From: Denitrificimonas caeni
Lineage (GTDB): Bacteria; Pseudomonadota; Gammaproteobacteria; Pseudomonadales; Pseudomonadaceae
DNA length: 64,000 nucleotides
Reading direction: 5' to 3'
Assembly (NCBI RefSeq): GCF_905120345.1
Contig: NZ_CAJHOA010000002.1
Coordinates: 415,773 to 479,772 of the forward strand
In this document: positions 26,135-34,597 of the stretch, one piece after another
How positions within the stretch are numbered: position 1 is the first letter of the stretch
How the letters are laid out: every line of letters begins with the position of its first letter
Program-made: the position numbers and the translations under genes
Notes under the pieces: generated by a model
Seen by the model: the letters and a program-made list of their open reading frames with translations, nothing else
Told to the model about the DNA's origin: nothing
Databases searched by the model: none

Positions 26135-28441
26135 TTATTTATGCTTGTGAACTGTAAGCCGCTCATCAGCGCGGCTGCGTACCGGTAAACGGCAACTTAA
26201 ACATAAGCCGCCTAATAAACCTTCTTCTGTCTCCAGTGATCCGCCAAAGCCTTCGATAATACTACGACTCATGGACAAACCTAAGCCTAGACCATCGACT
26301 TTACTGGTATAAAAAGGGGTAAATAACTGCTCCAACTGCGCAGGTGTTACGCCTGCTCCTTGATCATGCACTTTAATATAAACATGCTCAGCCTGCTGCT
26401 CAGCAGTAATTAAAATGCGTGATGACTGATTTCCAACCTGATATTGCTCACGATTGGCCTCAATCGCATTACGTAAGACATTCAATAACACTTGCTCTAA
26501 TAAAACTCGATCAGCATAAACGTAAGGCAGCTCAGTCAGCATTTTTTTCTCAATCGTCACCTGCGCATTCACCGCTTCCCAAGCGCAGAGCTGTACGGTT
26601 TCCTGCAGAACTTCAGCAATATTTAAAGCCTGCATCCGCCGCGGTTCTTTACGCAAGAAAGCCCGTAAACGCTTAATCACTGCAGCGGCATGGTTGGCAT
26701 GTTCAGTAATGCGCTGCAAGCCTTGCACCACGCGCTGAATTGATGGCGATTGACTATCGGCTGCTTGCAAATAACGCAAGCTGGCATTCGCATAGTTGAT
26801 CACCGCAGCCAGCGGCTGATTCATCTCATGGGCGATACCTGAGGCCAATTCACCTAAAGTCACCAAACGTGCAGTATGTGCCAGTTCCTCTTGATGTTTA
26901 CGGTTCTGCGCTTCACGCAATTCACGCTCCGCCATATTGCGCGCCACCAATGAATAATAACGCTCACCACCAGCAACGGTATGCGCCAGCAACACCAAAG
27001 AAACGGGGAAAGACGCGACGTTAGCACAGGGCTGAAAGCGGGTTTCACAACTCCATACTCCGTGCTTATCAGCCGCTGGCCAGCCCTGCTGAGTCAGCTC
27101 ATTTAGCGTTGCCGAACCGACCACATCGGCTAACTGTAATGTGTCTTGCTGTTCAGCAACATGCAATAAACGTCGCGCCGACGGGTTCATCCAACGGATC
27201 AGACCATTGGGATCAACAAATAGCACCAGATCAGTATTAACCTTAACCACCTCAGCTAAACGGCGGCGATTTTCCTCGGCTTTAACCCGCTCGGTGATGT
27301 CGCGTGACACACTGACCACTTCGACAATCGCACCGGTATAGGTCTCACGTATCGCCCGACTGGCAGTTTCAAACCACAGATAATGCCCTGCACGATGGCG
27401 TACGCGCGCGGTCATCGTATGGTAACCGTCTTCCGCTAAGGCATTCTTAGCCCTCTGCTCGACCAACACGATGTCGTGCTTATGCAACAAGGTTTGGCAG
27501 CGCATACCGCATAACTCTTCAGGCCAATAACCCAGCAAACTCCATGATGCTGGTGAGGCACTAATAAAACGTCCATCGGGCAGATGCCGTGAAATTAAGT
27601 CGGTGGTGTTTTCAGTAATGAGGCGATACAAACGCGAGGCTTGCGCCGCCTCTTGCAACTGCTGAGCCTGCTCGGTGATATCACGGCCACGAACTAAAAT
27701 ACGCTGCTGCTCTAGGCAAGGAATATAACTCCATTGCAATATGCGCTGACCAAACTGCGCCGACACATCGGCAATCATCCGTTGCTGGCTTAAACAGGCG
27801 CGCACTAATTGTCTATGATTATTTGGCAACGCCTGTTGCGCATTCTCGGCAATCTGCCCAGCAAACATCTCGGCGGCAGTTTTATTCACCTCAAGCAGCG
27901 TCGCATGCTGATCAACCCACAAGGCCGGGTGTGGATCAGTGCTTAACAGCTCAGTCGGTAAAGGCGCATCCTGGGCGCAATGCAACCACGTGCCGAGAAC
28001 CACTAACAAGCTATCGAGCGCGGACAACGGTGCCGCAGCCTGCAATTCAATCACCAGCAGCCCATGTTGCTGAGCCAATAAAGGTAGGTTCACTACAACA
28101 CCATGACTGATCCCAGCGCGACGCATGCGCTTCGACAACCAACAATCCATGGCACTGACTTGTTCAATACTCAGCTGCGTGTGTTCTTGCATCAACGTAA
28201 ATAAATTGTGATCTGTGGCAGCTACAACATCACTTGGCCCCGGTGGCCAACAGCGCACATCACCTTCCGGATTATAAATATCAGCACTGTCCTGCCAGCT
28301 GAAATACCACACGGAATGCACCTGCGGGTCAGCGCGCAACAACGCTTGCACAACCCGTGCGCACTCAGCCAGCGGCTGCCTCTCGCTTAAAAGACGCTGC
28401 AGTAATCGCAGCTGCAATCGTTGTTCAACCTGACGGCGCAT
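26135..28441 (-). CDS. Multi-PAS sensor histidine kinase (BfiS-like)
   Basis: A 768-residue cytoplasmic kinase with no transmembrane segment. Residues about 10-165 look like a GAF-type sensor domain. Three PAS-like regions follow at about 170-265, 270-385 (with HRAGHYLWFETASRAI and the PAC segment VVSVSRDITE) and 390-500. The HisKA motif SGIAHEMNQPLAAVINYAN places the phospho-His near 537. The HATPase has LLNVLRNAIEANRE, DQGAG, FTPFYTSK and GLGLGLSMS. It belongs to the FixL/DctB-like HPK4 group. The ATG at 28441 has an AGGG ribosome site. It is cotranscribed with the response regulator and divergent from the acyl-CoA operon. It probably senses a soluble metabolite. The likely homologue is BfiS (PA4197). 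Confidence 0.9.
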   Translation of the reverse strand: MRRQVEQRLQLRLLQRLLSERQPLAECARVVQALLRADPQVHSVWYFSWQDSADIYNPEGDVRCWPPGPSDVVAATDHNLFTLMQEHTQLSIEQVSAMDCWLSKRMRRAGISHGVVVNLPLLAQQHGLLVIELQAAAPLSALDSLLVVLGTWLHCAQDAPLPTELLSTDPHPALWVDQHATLLEVNKTAAEMFAGQIAENAQQALPNNHRQLVRACLSQQRMIADVSAQFGQRILQWSYIPCLEQQRILVRGRDITEQAQQLQEAAQASRLYRLITENTTDLISRHLPDGRFISASPASWSLLGYWPEELCGMRCQTLLHKHDIVLVEQRAKNALAEDGYHTMTARVRHRAGHYLWFETASRAIRETYTGAIVEVVSVSRDITERVKAEENRRRLAEVVKVNTDLVLFVDPNGLIRWMNPSARRLLHVAEQQDTLQLADVVGSATLNELTQQGWPAADKHGVWSCETRFQPCANVASFPVSLVLLAHTVAGGERYYSLVARNMAERELREAQNRKHQEELAHTARLVTLGELASGIAHEMNQPLAAVINYANASLRYLQAADSQSPSIQRVVQGLQRITEHANHAAAVIKRLRAFLRKEPRRMQALNIAEVLQETVQLCAWEAVNAQVTIEKKMLTELPYVYADRVLLEQVLLNVLRNAIEANREQYQVGNQSSRILITAEQQAEHVYIKVHDQGAGVTPAQLEQLFTPFYTSKVDGLGLGLSMSRSIIEGFGGSLETEEGLLGGLCLSCRLPVRSRADERLTVHKHK

Positions 28442-28476
28442 AGACAACCCTAAAAAGGTATAGGATAAATACTATA

Positions 28477-28488
28477 GAACTATAGTTC
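28477..28488. promoter_or_regulatory. Palindrome in the divergent kinase / acyl-CoA ligase promoter
   Basis: GAACTATAGTTC is a perfect 12-bp palindrome, preceded by a partial direct repeat (ACTATAG at 28471-28477). It lies between the kinase start and the acyl-CoA ligase start, 36 bases from the kinase gene. NarL/FixJ-type regulators bind such short AT-rich dyads, so this is a candidate site for the adjacent response regulator. Confidence 0.5.
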
Positions 28489-28593
28489 ATCTACCATTAT
28501 AAAAAGACAAAGCTTATAACAGACACACAAACAAACCGTATAACTGCCTAATAGTTAACGGCCAGAGCTAATAAAAAGCCACAGGTATTAAAA

Positions 28594-30216
28594 ATGTCGA
28601 TCTACGAACAAGGCCTTGACCGCAACTCAGTTAATCATATGGCACTCAGTCCGCTCAGTTTTATTGAACGCACCGCCGCTATCTATCCAAATTACCCTGC
28701 TGTTGTACATGGTGCCATCCGTCGCACTTGGGGGCAAACCTATACACGCTGCCGCAAACTCGCTTCTGCTCTGGCCAGTCGTGGTATTGGTAAAGATGAC
28801 ACAGTTGCAGTGATGCTGCCCAATATTCCAGAGATGCTGGAACTGCACTTTGCCGTACCGATGATTGGTGCGGTGATTAACACACTCAACGTACGCCTTG
28901 ATGCTGAAGCCATTAGTTTTATGCTGCAGCACGGTGAAGCCAAAGTATTGGTGGTTGACCGTGAGTTTTGCGAGGTGGCACAGACCGCCTGTCGCATGCT
29001 GGAGAACCCGCCACTGATTATTGATGTCAATGACCCAGAGTACGGTGAAGGCCGTCCCGTTAGCGACCTTGATTACGAAGCATTTTTAGCTGAAGGCGAT
29101 CCAGACTATGCTTGGCAGTGGCCTGAAGATGAGTGGCAAGCAATTTCGCTGAACTACACATCCGGTACCACCGGCAACCCTAAAGGTGTGGTTTACCACC
29201 ACCGTGGTGCCTTCTTAAATTCGATGGGCAACCAAATGACCTGGGCGATGGGCAACCACCCCGTATATTTGTGGACCCTGCCGATGTTTCACTGCAACGG
29301 CTGGTGCTACCCATGGACCATTACTGCTCTTGCGGGTGTGAATGTGTTTTTGCGCCGCGTCGATCCGCAGAAAATCCTTAACCTGATCCGCGATGAACAC
29401 GTCACGCACATGTGCAGCGCGCCTATTGTCCTACAAGCGCTCGTCAATATGCCTGCCGAAGCCAAAGCGGCAATTGAGCATCCGGTTAAAGCGATGGTCG
29501 CAGGTGCTGCACCTCCGGCTAAAGTCATTGGCGCGGTAGAGGAAATGGGTATTGAAGTAACCCACGTCTACGGTCTGACTGAAGTTTACGGCCCGGTCAC
29601 CTTATGTGCATGGCATAAAGAATGGGATGACTTACCACTGGAAGAACGTGCGGTGATTAAATCCCGTCAAGGCGTTCGCTACCCAACCCTCGAAGGCGTG
29701 ATGGTGGGTGATCCAAAAACCTTAGAGTTCACACCCAAAGACGGGCAAACCATTGGCGAAGTCTTTATGCGCGGTAATACCGTGATGAAGGGCTATCTGA
29801 AAAACCCAACAGCCACCGAAGAAGCCTTTAAAGACGGTTGGTTCCATACCGGCGATTTAGCGGTCTGGCATGCTGATGGTTATGTAGAAATTAAAGACCG
29901 CTCCAAAGATATTATTATTTCCGGCGGTGAAAACATTTCCACCATTGAAGTGGAAGGTGTGCTCTATCACCACCCTGCAGTACTAGAAGCAGCAGTAGTA
30001 GCGCGTCCCGATAGCCACTGGGGTGAAACACCCTGCGCCTTTATTGCGTTAAAAGCGGGCCAAGAACAGACCAGCGCAGAAGACATTATGAGTTTCTGTC
30101 GCGAACATATGGCCGCCTTTAAAGTGCCTAAAACCGTGATATTTACCGAACTGCCAAAAACCTCAACCGGAAAAATACAAAAATTCGTCCTGCGCGAAAC
30201 CGCTCGAGCACTATAA
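28594..30216 (+). CDS. Acyl-CoA synthetase (DmdB-like AMP-forming ligase)
   Basis: A 540-residue ANL-superfamily enzyme that activates a carboxylate with ATP and CoA. The P-loop is YTSGTTGNPKGV near residues 188-199. VYGLTEVYGP is the adenylate motif, GWFHTGDLAVW supplies the ribose-binding Asp, and KDRSKDIIISGGENIS the hinge. The C-terminal catalytic Lys is in PKTSTGKIQKF. The sequence is of the medium-chain / DmdB (3-methylmercaptopropionate-CoA ligase) type, such as P. aeruginosa PA4198. It starts an operon with a permease, an acyl-CoA dehydrogenase and a hydrolase, so it activates whatever the permease imports. The substrate is not resolved. Confidence 0.92.
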   Translation: MSIYEQGLDRNSVNHMALSPLSFIERTAAIYPNYPAVVHGAIRRTWGQTYTRCRKLASALASRGIGKDDTVAVMLPNIPEMLELHFAVPMIGAVINTLNVRLDAEAISFMLQHGEAKVLVVDREFCEVAQTACRMLENPPLIIDVNDPEYGEGRPVSDLDYEAFLAEGDPDYAWQWPEDEWQAISLNYTSGTTGNPKGVVYHHRGAFLNSMGNQMTWAMGNHPVYLWTLPMFHCNGWCYPWTITALAGVNVFLRRVDPQKILNLIRDEHVTHMCSAPIVLQALVNMPAEAKAAIEHPVKAMVAGAAPPAKVIGAVEEMGIEVTHVYGLTEVYGPVTLCAWHKEWDDLPLEERAVIKSRQGVRYPTLEGVMVGDPKTLEFTPKDGQTIGEVFMRGNTVMKGYLKNPTATEEAFKDGWFHTGDLAVWHADGYVEIKDRSKDIIISGGENISTIEVEGVLYHHPAVLEAAVVARPDSHWGETPCAFIALKAGQEQTSAEDIMSFCREHMAAFKVPKTVIFTELPKTSTGKIQKFVLRETARAL

Positions 30217-30316
30217 AAAAAGGCGCTGACGCTGCCATAACAACAATAACAATTGTATCTGTGCTGCATTTAGCCTGCTGACTGCTGCCGCACAGATCAC
30301 TGAAGAGACTAGAACC

Positions 30317-31693
30317 ATGCAACTGTATCAACGTAAAGACGGTGAAGAACAACCTTACTGGCCTGCCGGCCCTTTTAAAATACGCCTGCCTTTTGTGCAC
30401 TACCGCTGGGAAACCGCGGAAATGTTTCAAGCGCTGATTATGTTTGTGGTCAGCCTTGGGATGATTCCGCTGTTAGAAAAATACTTAGGCCTACCCTACG
30501 ATGTGGCCTTAGCCTATGTCACCGTGTGTGGTATTGGCTTTATGCTGCCCGCACTCTTAGGTGTGCCTTTTGTACCGGGCTGGATTACCCCTGGCATTCC
30601 AGTGGTCTTACTGTTTTTAGGTGACTTTGAGCCCGGCCCAGAAGCCATTCAAGCGCTGTTTGCCTTACAATTTCTGGTGTTTGTCATCTTTCTAATTCTT
30701 GGAATCACACGACTGGGTAGTACGCTGGTGCGTATTATTCCTAACTCGATGAAAGGCGGCATCATTATTGGTGCAGGTATCGCTGCCCTGATTGGCGAGA
30801 TTGATGCCGGTGGGCGCTTAGCTAATACGCCAATTTCTTTGGTGATTGGCAGCTTAGTCTGTTTATATCTGATGTTTTCTGTGTCCTTCCGCGGCCTAAC
30901 TGAACGCCTGCCCTTTGCCCGTAAGGTTGTGAACTATGGCATGGTGCCTGGCATGTTGATTGCGATCTTTATCGGCATTGGCGTGGGCGAATACAAAATG
31001 CCGGATATACGTTTTGGTATTACTGCACCCGCCTTTGCAGAAATGTGGAACTACCTACCGTTTACCCTAGGATTCCCAGACGCCAAGGTGTTTATGCTAG
31101 CGATTCCAACGGCAGTGATTGCTTATATTATTGCTTTCGGTGACATCATCGTTGGTCAATCATTAATGCAACGTGCCGATGAATTGCGCCCTGACGAAAA
31201 AATTGAAAACAATATCGACCGTGTCCACTTAGTCACCGCTTTACGTAACGCCATTCACGCTTTCTTCGCACCCTACCCTGGTTTAGCGGGCCCTCTGTGG
31301 ACAGCTGTAGCAGCGACAATGGCCGAGCGCTACAAATACGGTCGCCATGCCATGGAATCGATTTACAGCGGCTGCGGCACTTTCTGGATTACCGGTTTCC
31401 TTGCACTATTTATGCTACCGCTGGTGACTTTCTTCCAACCGGTACTGCCAATTGCCTTATCTCTGACCTTAGTTTTAACCGGCTACATTTGCTTAATGGT
31501 CGGCTTTGAACAGCTCAATAACAACACTGAGCGCGGTATTGCTGGCACTATGGGCGTTGTGCTCGCGGTGTATGGGGCAGGTTGGGGTTTAGCAGCAGGT
31601 GCGGTGCTCTATATTTTAGTTGAGCGTACACACATTCTGAAATTCACCACGGCCAAGCCTCAACAAGACGACACGGCAACACCTACAGAATAA
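30317..31693 (+). CDS. SLC23/NCS2-like permease in the acyl-CoA operon
   Basis: A 458-residue inner-membrane transporter with about 12-14 hydrophobic segments, distantly like xanthine/uracil permeases (SLC23). Features include PNSMKGGIIIGAGIAALIGE, AFGDIIVGQSLMQRADE and FFAPYPGLAGPLWTA in the places of the conserved NCS2 helices 8-10. The classical nucleobase motif is not obvious. Position between an acyl-CoA ligase and an acyl-CoA dehydrogenase suggests it imports an organic acid rather than a nucleobase. The start ATG lies about 100 bases after the ligase stop, and the operon continues 63 bases after its own stop. Confidence 0.82.
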   Translation: MQLYQRKDGEEQPYWPAGPFKIRLPFVHYRWETAEMFQALIMFVVSLGMIPLLEKYLGLPYDVALAYVTVCGIGFMLPALLGVPFVPGWITPGIPVVLLFLGDFEPGPEAIQALFALQFLVFVIFLILGITRLGSTLVRIIPNSMKGGIIIGAGIAALIGEIDAGGRLANTPISLVIGSLVCLYLMFSVSFRGLTERLPFARKVVNYGMVPGMLIAIFIGIGVGEYKMPDIRFGITAPAFAEMWNYLPFTLGFPDAKVFMLAIPTAVIAYIIAFGDIIVGQSLMQRADELRPDEKIENNIDRVHLVTALRNAIHAFFAPYPGLAGPLWTAVAATMAERYKYGRHAMESIYSGCGTFWITGFLALFMLPLVTFFQPVLPIALSLTLVLTGYICLMVGFEQLNNNTERGIAGTMGVVLAVYGAGWGLAAGAVLYILVERTHILKFTTAKPQQDDTATPTE

Positions 31694-31756
31694 TAAATCA
31701 TTTGTATTAGATAGCCGCCCTAACCTGCGGCTTTCGCAACCAAAATAGGATAGATC

Positions 31757-33529
31757 ATGTCTGATTTCAACGCTCCTTTGCGCGATATGCGCTTTGTCCT
31801 GCACGAAGTATTCAATGCTAAAAAAGTTTGGGAGCAGCTGCCTGAACTGGCAGAGAGCGTTGACCCAGAAACCGCAGATGCCATTCTTGAAGAAGCAGCA
31901 AAAGTAACCAGCCAATTAATTGCACCCCTCAGCCGCAGCGGTGATGAGCAAGGCGCACAGTGGGACAATGGTGTGGTCACCACGCCCGATGGTTTCAAGC
32001 AGGCTTACAACACTTATATTCAAGGTGGTTGGGTTGGCTTAGCCGGTAACCCAGCCTACGGCGGCATGGGCATGCCAAAAATGCTCTCCGTGCAATTTGA
32101 AGAAATGCTGTATGCCGCGGATTCAAGTTTTGCACTGTACTCTGCCCTCACCTCTGGCGCGTGTTTAGCCATTGATGCACACGCCAGCGAAGAACTAAAA
32201 AGCACCTATTTACCGCCTTTATATGAAGGCCGTTGGGCTGGTGTCATGTGTTTAACTGAAGCGCATTCAGGTACTGACTTAGGTCTGATCCGCACGCGCG
32301 CCATCCCAGACAGTGACGGCAGCTATACAATCACCGGTAGCAAAATTTTCATTACTGGCGGCGAACAAGATCTCACCGAAAATATTGTTCACTTAGTGCT
32401 AGCCAAACTGCCTGATGCTCCTGAAGGCGCACGCGGTATTTCTTTATTTTTAGTGCCGAAAATCAACGTTAATGCTGACGGTTCATTAGGTTCTCTTAAC
32501 GAAGTCACCTGCGGTTCTATCGAACATAAAATGGGTATCAAAGCTTCAGCCACCTGCGTGATGAACTTTGATGGTGCCACCGGTTATTTAGTCGGCGAGC
32601 TCAACAAAGGCCTCGCGGCAATGTTTACCATGATGAACTACGAACGTTTATCCATTGGTATTCAAGGCATTGGTTGCGCAGAAACGTCCTATCAGCGCGC
32701 AGCCAATTATGCTCGCGAGCGTATTCAAAGCCGAGCAGCCACAGGCGTACAAAACCCTGAGCAAGCCGCTGACCCCATTATTGTACACGCCGATGTGCGC
32801 CGTATGCTGCTGACCATGAAGAGCATGACCGAAGGCGGCCGTGCCTTTGCTTGTTATGTGGGCAAGCAATTGGATATTGCCAAATTCAGCCCAGACAGTG
32901 CATTAGCCGCTCAAGCGCAAGACTTGGTCGCGTTACTGACGCCAGTCACCAAAGCATTCTTTACTGATACCGGTTTAGAAAGCTGCATCCACGGCCAACA
33001 AGTCTTTGGTGGCCACGGTTATGTGCGCGAATGGGGCCAAGAGCAATTGGTGCGTGATGTGCGCATTGCGCAAATCTATGAAGGCACCAACGGTATTCAA
33101 GCGCTCGACTTAGTCGGTCGTAAACTGGTCGCCAATCGCGGCGCATTTTTAAAGACCTTCACTCGTAGCATTCGTGAACAACTCAGCCAGCCCAACACCT
33201 TGTATGCGGCTGAAGTGTTGGCTGCGGTCGAGCGTTTAGAAAGTGTCAGCCAGTGGTTGCTTGAGCAAGCAGCTGTCAACAAGAACGAAGTGGGTGCCGC
33301 TTCAGTTGAATACCTGCATCTGTTTGGTTACGTGGCTTACGCTTGGATGTGGTCACGGATGGCGACAACTGCGCAAGCCAATCACGCTCAAGATCCAGAT
33401 TTTTATGCGGCCAAACTGGCCACGGCTGACTTCTACTTCGCCCGTATGCTGCCACGAACCTTAGGTTTGGAAGCCAGTATTAAAGCCGGTAGCCAGTCTT
33501 TATATGGATTAGCCGCAGAGCTTTTTTAA
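31757..33529 (+). CDS. Acyl-CoA dehydrogenase (DmdC-like, with C-terminal extension)
   Basis: A 590-residue FAD enzyme that oxidises an acyl-CoA to the enoyl-CoA. The N-terminal domain is followed by the FAD/substrate motif MCLTEAHSGTDLG and ITGSKIFITGGE. The middle beta domain and helices follow, with FGGHGYVREWGQEQLVRD and the catalytic-Glu region IYEGTNGIQALDLVGRK. The last 120 residues match the extra C-terminal domain of the 590-600 residue DmdC-type enzymes. From memory it is orthologous to P. aeruginosa PA4199. It probably acts directly after the ligase in the same operon. The terminal acceptor would be ETF. Confidence 0.93.
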   Translation: MSDFNAPLRDMRFVLHEVFNAKKVWEQLPELAESVDPETADAILEEAAKVTSQLIAPLSRSGDEQGAQWDNGVVTTPDGFKQAYNTYIQGGWVGLAGNPAYGGMGMPKMLSVQFEEMLYAADSSFALYSALTSGACLAIDAHASEELKSTYLPPLYEGRWAGVMCLTEAHSGTDLGLIRTRAIPDSDGSYTITGSKIFITGGEQDLTENIVHLVLAKLPDAPEGARGISLFLVPKINVNADGSLGSLNEVTCGSIEHKMGIKASATCVMNFDGATGYLVGELNKGLAAMFTMMNYERLSIGIQGIGCAETSYQRAANYARERIQSRAATGVQNPEQAADPIIVHADVRRMLLTMKSMTEGGRAFACYVGKQLDIAKFSPDSALAAQAQDLVALLTPVTKAFFTDTGLESCIHGQQVFGGHGYVREWGQEQLVRDVRIAQIYEGTNGIQALDLVGRKLVANRGAFLKTFTRSIREQLSQPNTLYAAEVLAAVERLESVSQWLLEQAAVNKNEVGAASVEYLHLFGYVAYAWMWSRMATTAQANHAQDPDFYAAKLATADFYFARMLPRTLGLEASIKAGSQSLYGLAAELF

Positions 33530-33608
33530 GATAAGCGATCCAGTCCCGTAAGACTGCAGTGTTGCGGGGTTGAACATTGATTAGATGCAAATAAGGAGCA
33601 CAACAACA

Positions 33609-34478
33609 ATGAGAACCTTAACCACCCTCCAAGGCAACAGCCAAAAACTGGATGGCGGCGCCATGTTTGGCAACGCACCAAAAGCCCTATGGCAGCGCTG
33701 GATGCAGCCGGATGAACTGAATCGTATTGATCTCGGTTGTCGCGCGTTACTGGTGCAAGAAGAAGGTCGTAATATTTTAATTGAAACCGGTATTGGTGCT
33801 TTCTTTTCACCAGAAATGAAAGAGCGCTTTGGCGTGCAAGAAAGCCATCACGTATTACTCGATAGCTTAGCCGAGCAGGGTTTGACTGACCAAGATATTG
33901 ATATCGTGGTTCTCACCCACCTGCATTTTGATCATGCCGGCGGCTTACTCTCAGCATGGCAAGACGGTCAACCTGCGCAGTTGTTATTCCCTAATGCAGA
34001 GTTTATTACTGGCGCTGGTCAATGGCAGCGCGCGAATAACCCACATGCCCGTGATCGCGCATCCTATATTCCAGAATTACTGGTGCTATTAAAAGACTGT
34101 GGACGTTTACATTTGGTTGAAGATGACAGCGAAAGCTTCCCTTTATTAGGTGACGGCTGGCGTTTGCATTGGAGTCATGGTCATACGCCTGGGCAAATGT
34201 TACCTGAAGTGGCGATGCCCGATGGTCCAGTCGTGTTTCCAGGTGATTTAGTCCCCGGCGCACCTTGGGTGCATTTACCGATCACCATGGGTTACGACCG
34301 TTTCCCTGAAGGTTTGATTGAAGAAAAACAAGCACTCTTAGATGATTTATACGCCCGTAATGGCCGCCTCGTGTTCACTCATGATCCAGACGTAGCGATT
34401 GGCGCGATTGCTCGTGATGATCGCGGTCGCTATAGCGTGGTCGATATACAACCTGCGGCAGAAAAACTCGCTAGCTAA
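33609..34478 (+). CDS. Metallo-beta-lactamase-fold hydrolase
   Basis: A 289-residue MBL-fold protein. The zinc-binding motif [10 protein letters not shown] lies near residue 105. The later His and Asp ligands are in [11 protein letters not shown] and VFPGDLVPG, and the last His in RLVFTHDPD. The ATG at 33609 lies ten bases after an AAGGAG ribosome site and replaces the earlier in-frame ATG at 33585, which overlaps that site. It is the last gene of the acyl-CoA operon. It may hydrolyse a thioester or lactone intermediate. Its substrate is unknown. Confidence 0.88.
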   Translation: MRTLTTLQGNSQKLDGGAMFGNAPKALWQRWMQPDELNRIDLGCRALLVQEEGRNILIETGIGAFFSPEMKERFGVQESHHVLLDSLAEQGLTDQDIDIVVLTHLHFDHAGGLLSAWQDGQPAQLLFPNAEFITGAGQWQRANNPHARDRASYIPELLVLLKDCGRLHLVEDDSESFPLLGDGWRLHWSHGHTPGQMLPEVAMPDGPVVFPGDLVPGAPWVHLPITMGYDRFPEGLIEEKQALLDDLYARNGRLVFTHDPDVAIGAIARDDRGRYSVVDIQPAAEKLAS

Positions 34479-34597
34479 GCCAGTACCCAAATGGGCAGTC
34501 ATTGACCTGGCTGTCCTGCTTGTCAGCTCCTGCACCACTAACTAAATATCTCGCGCCGCATATTGGTAAAGGCTACGAAACTGCTAAACTGCGCGGC

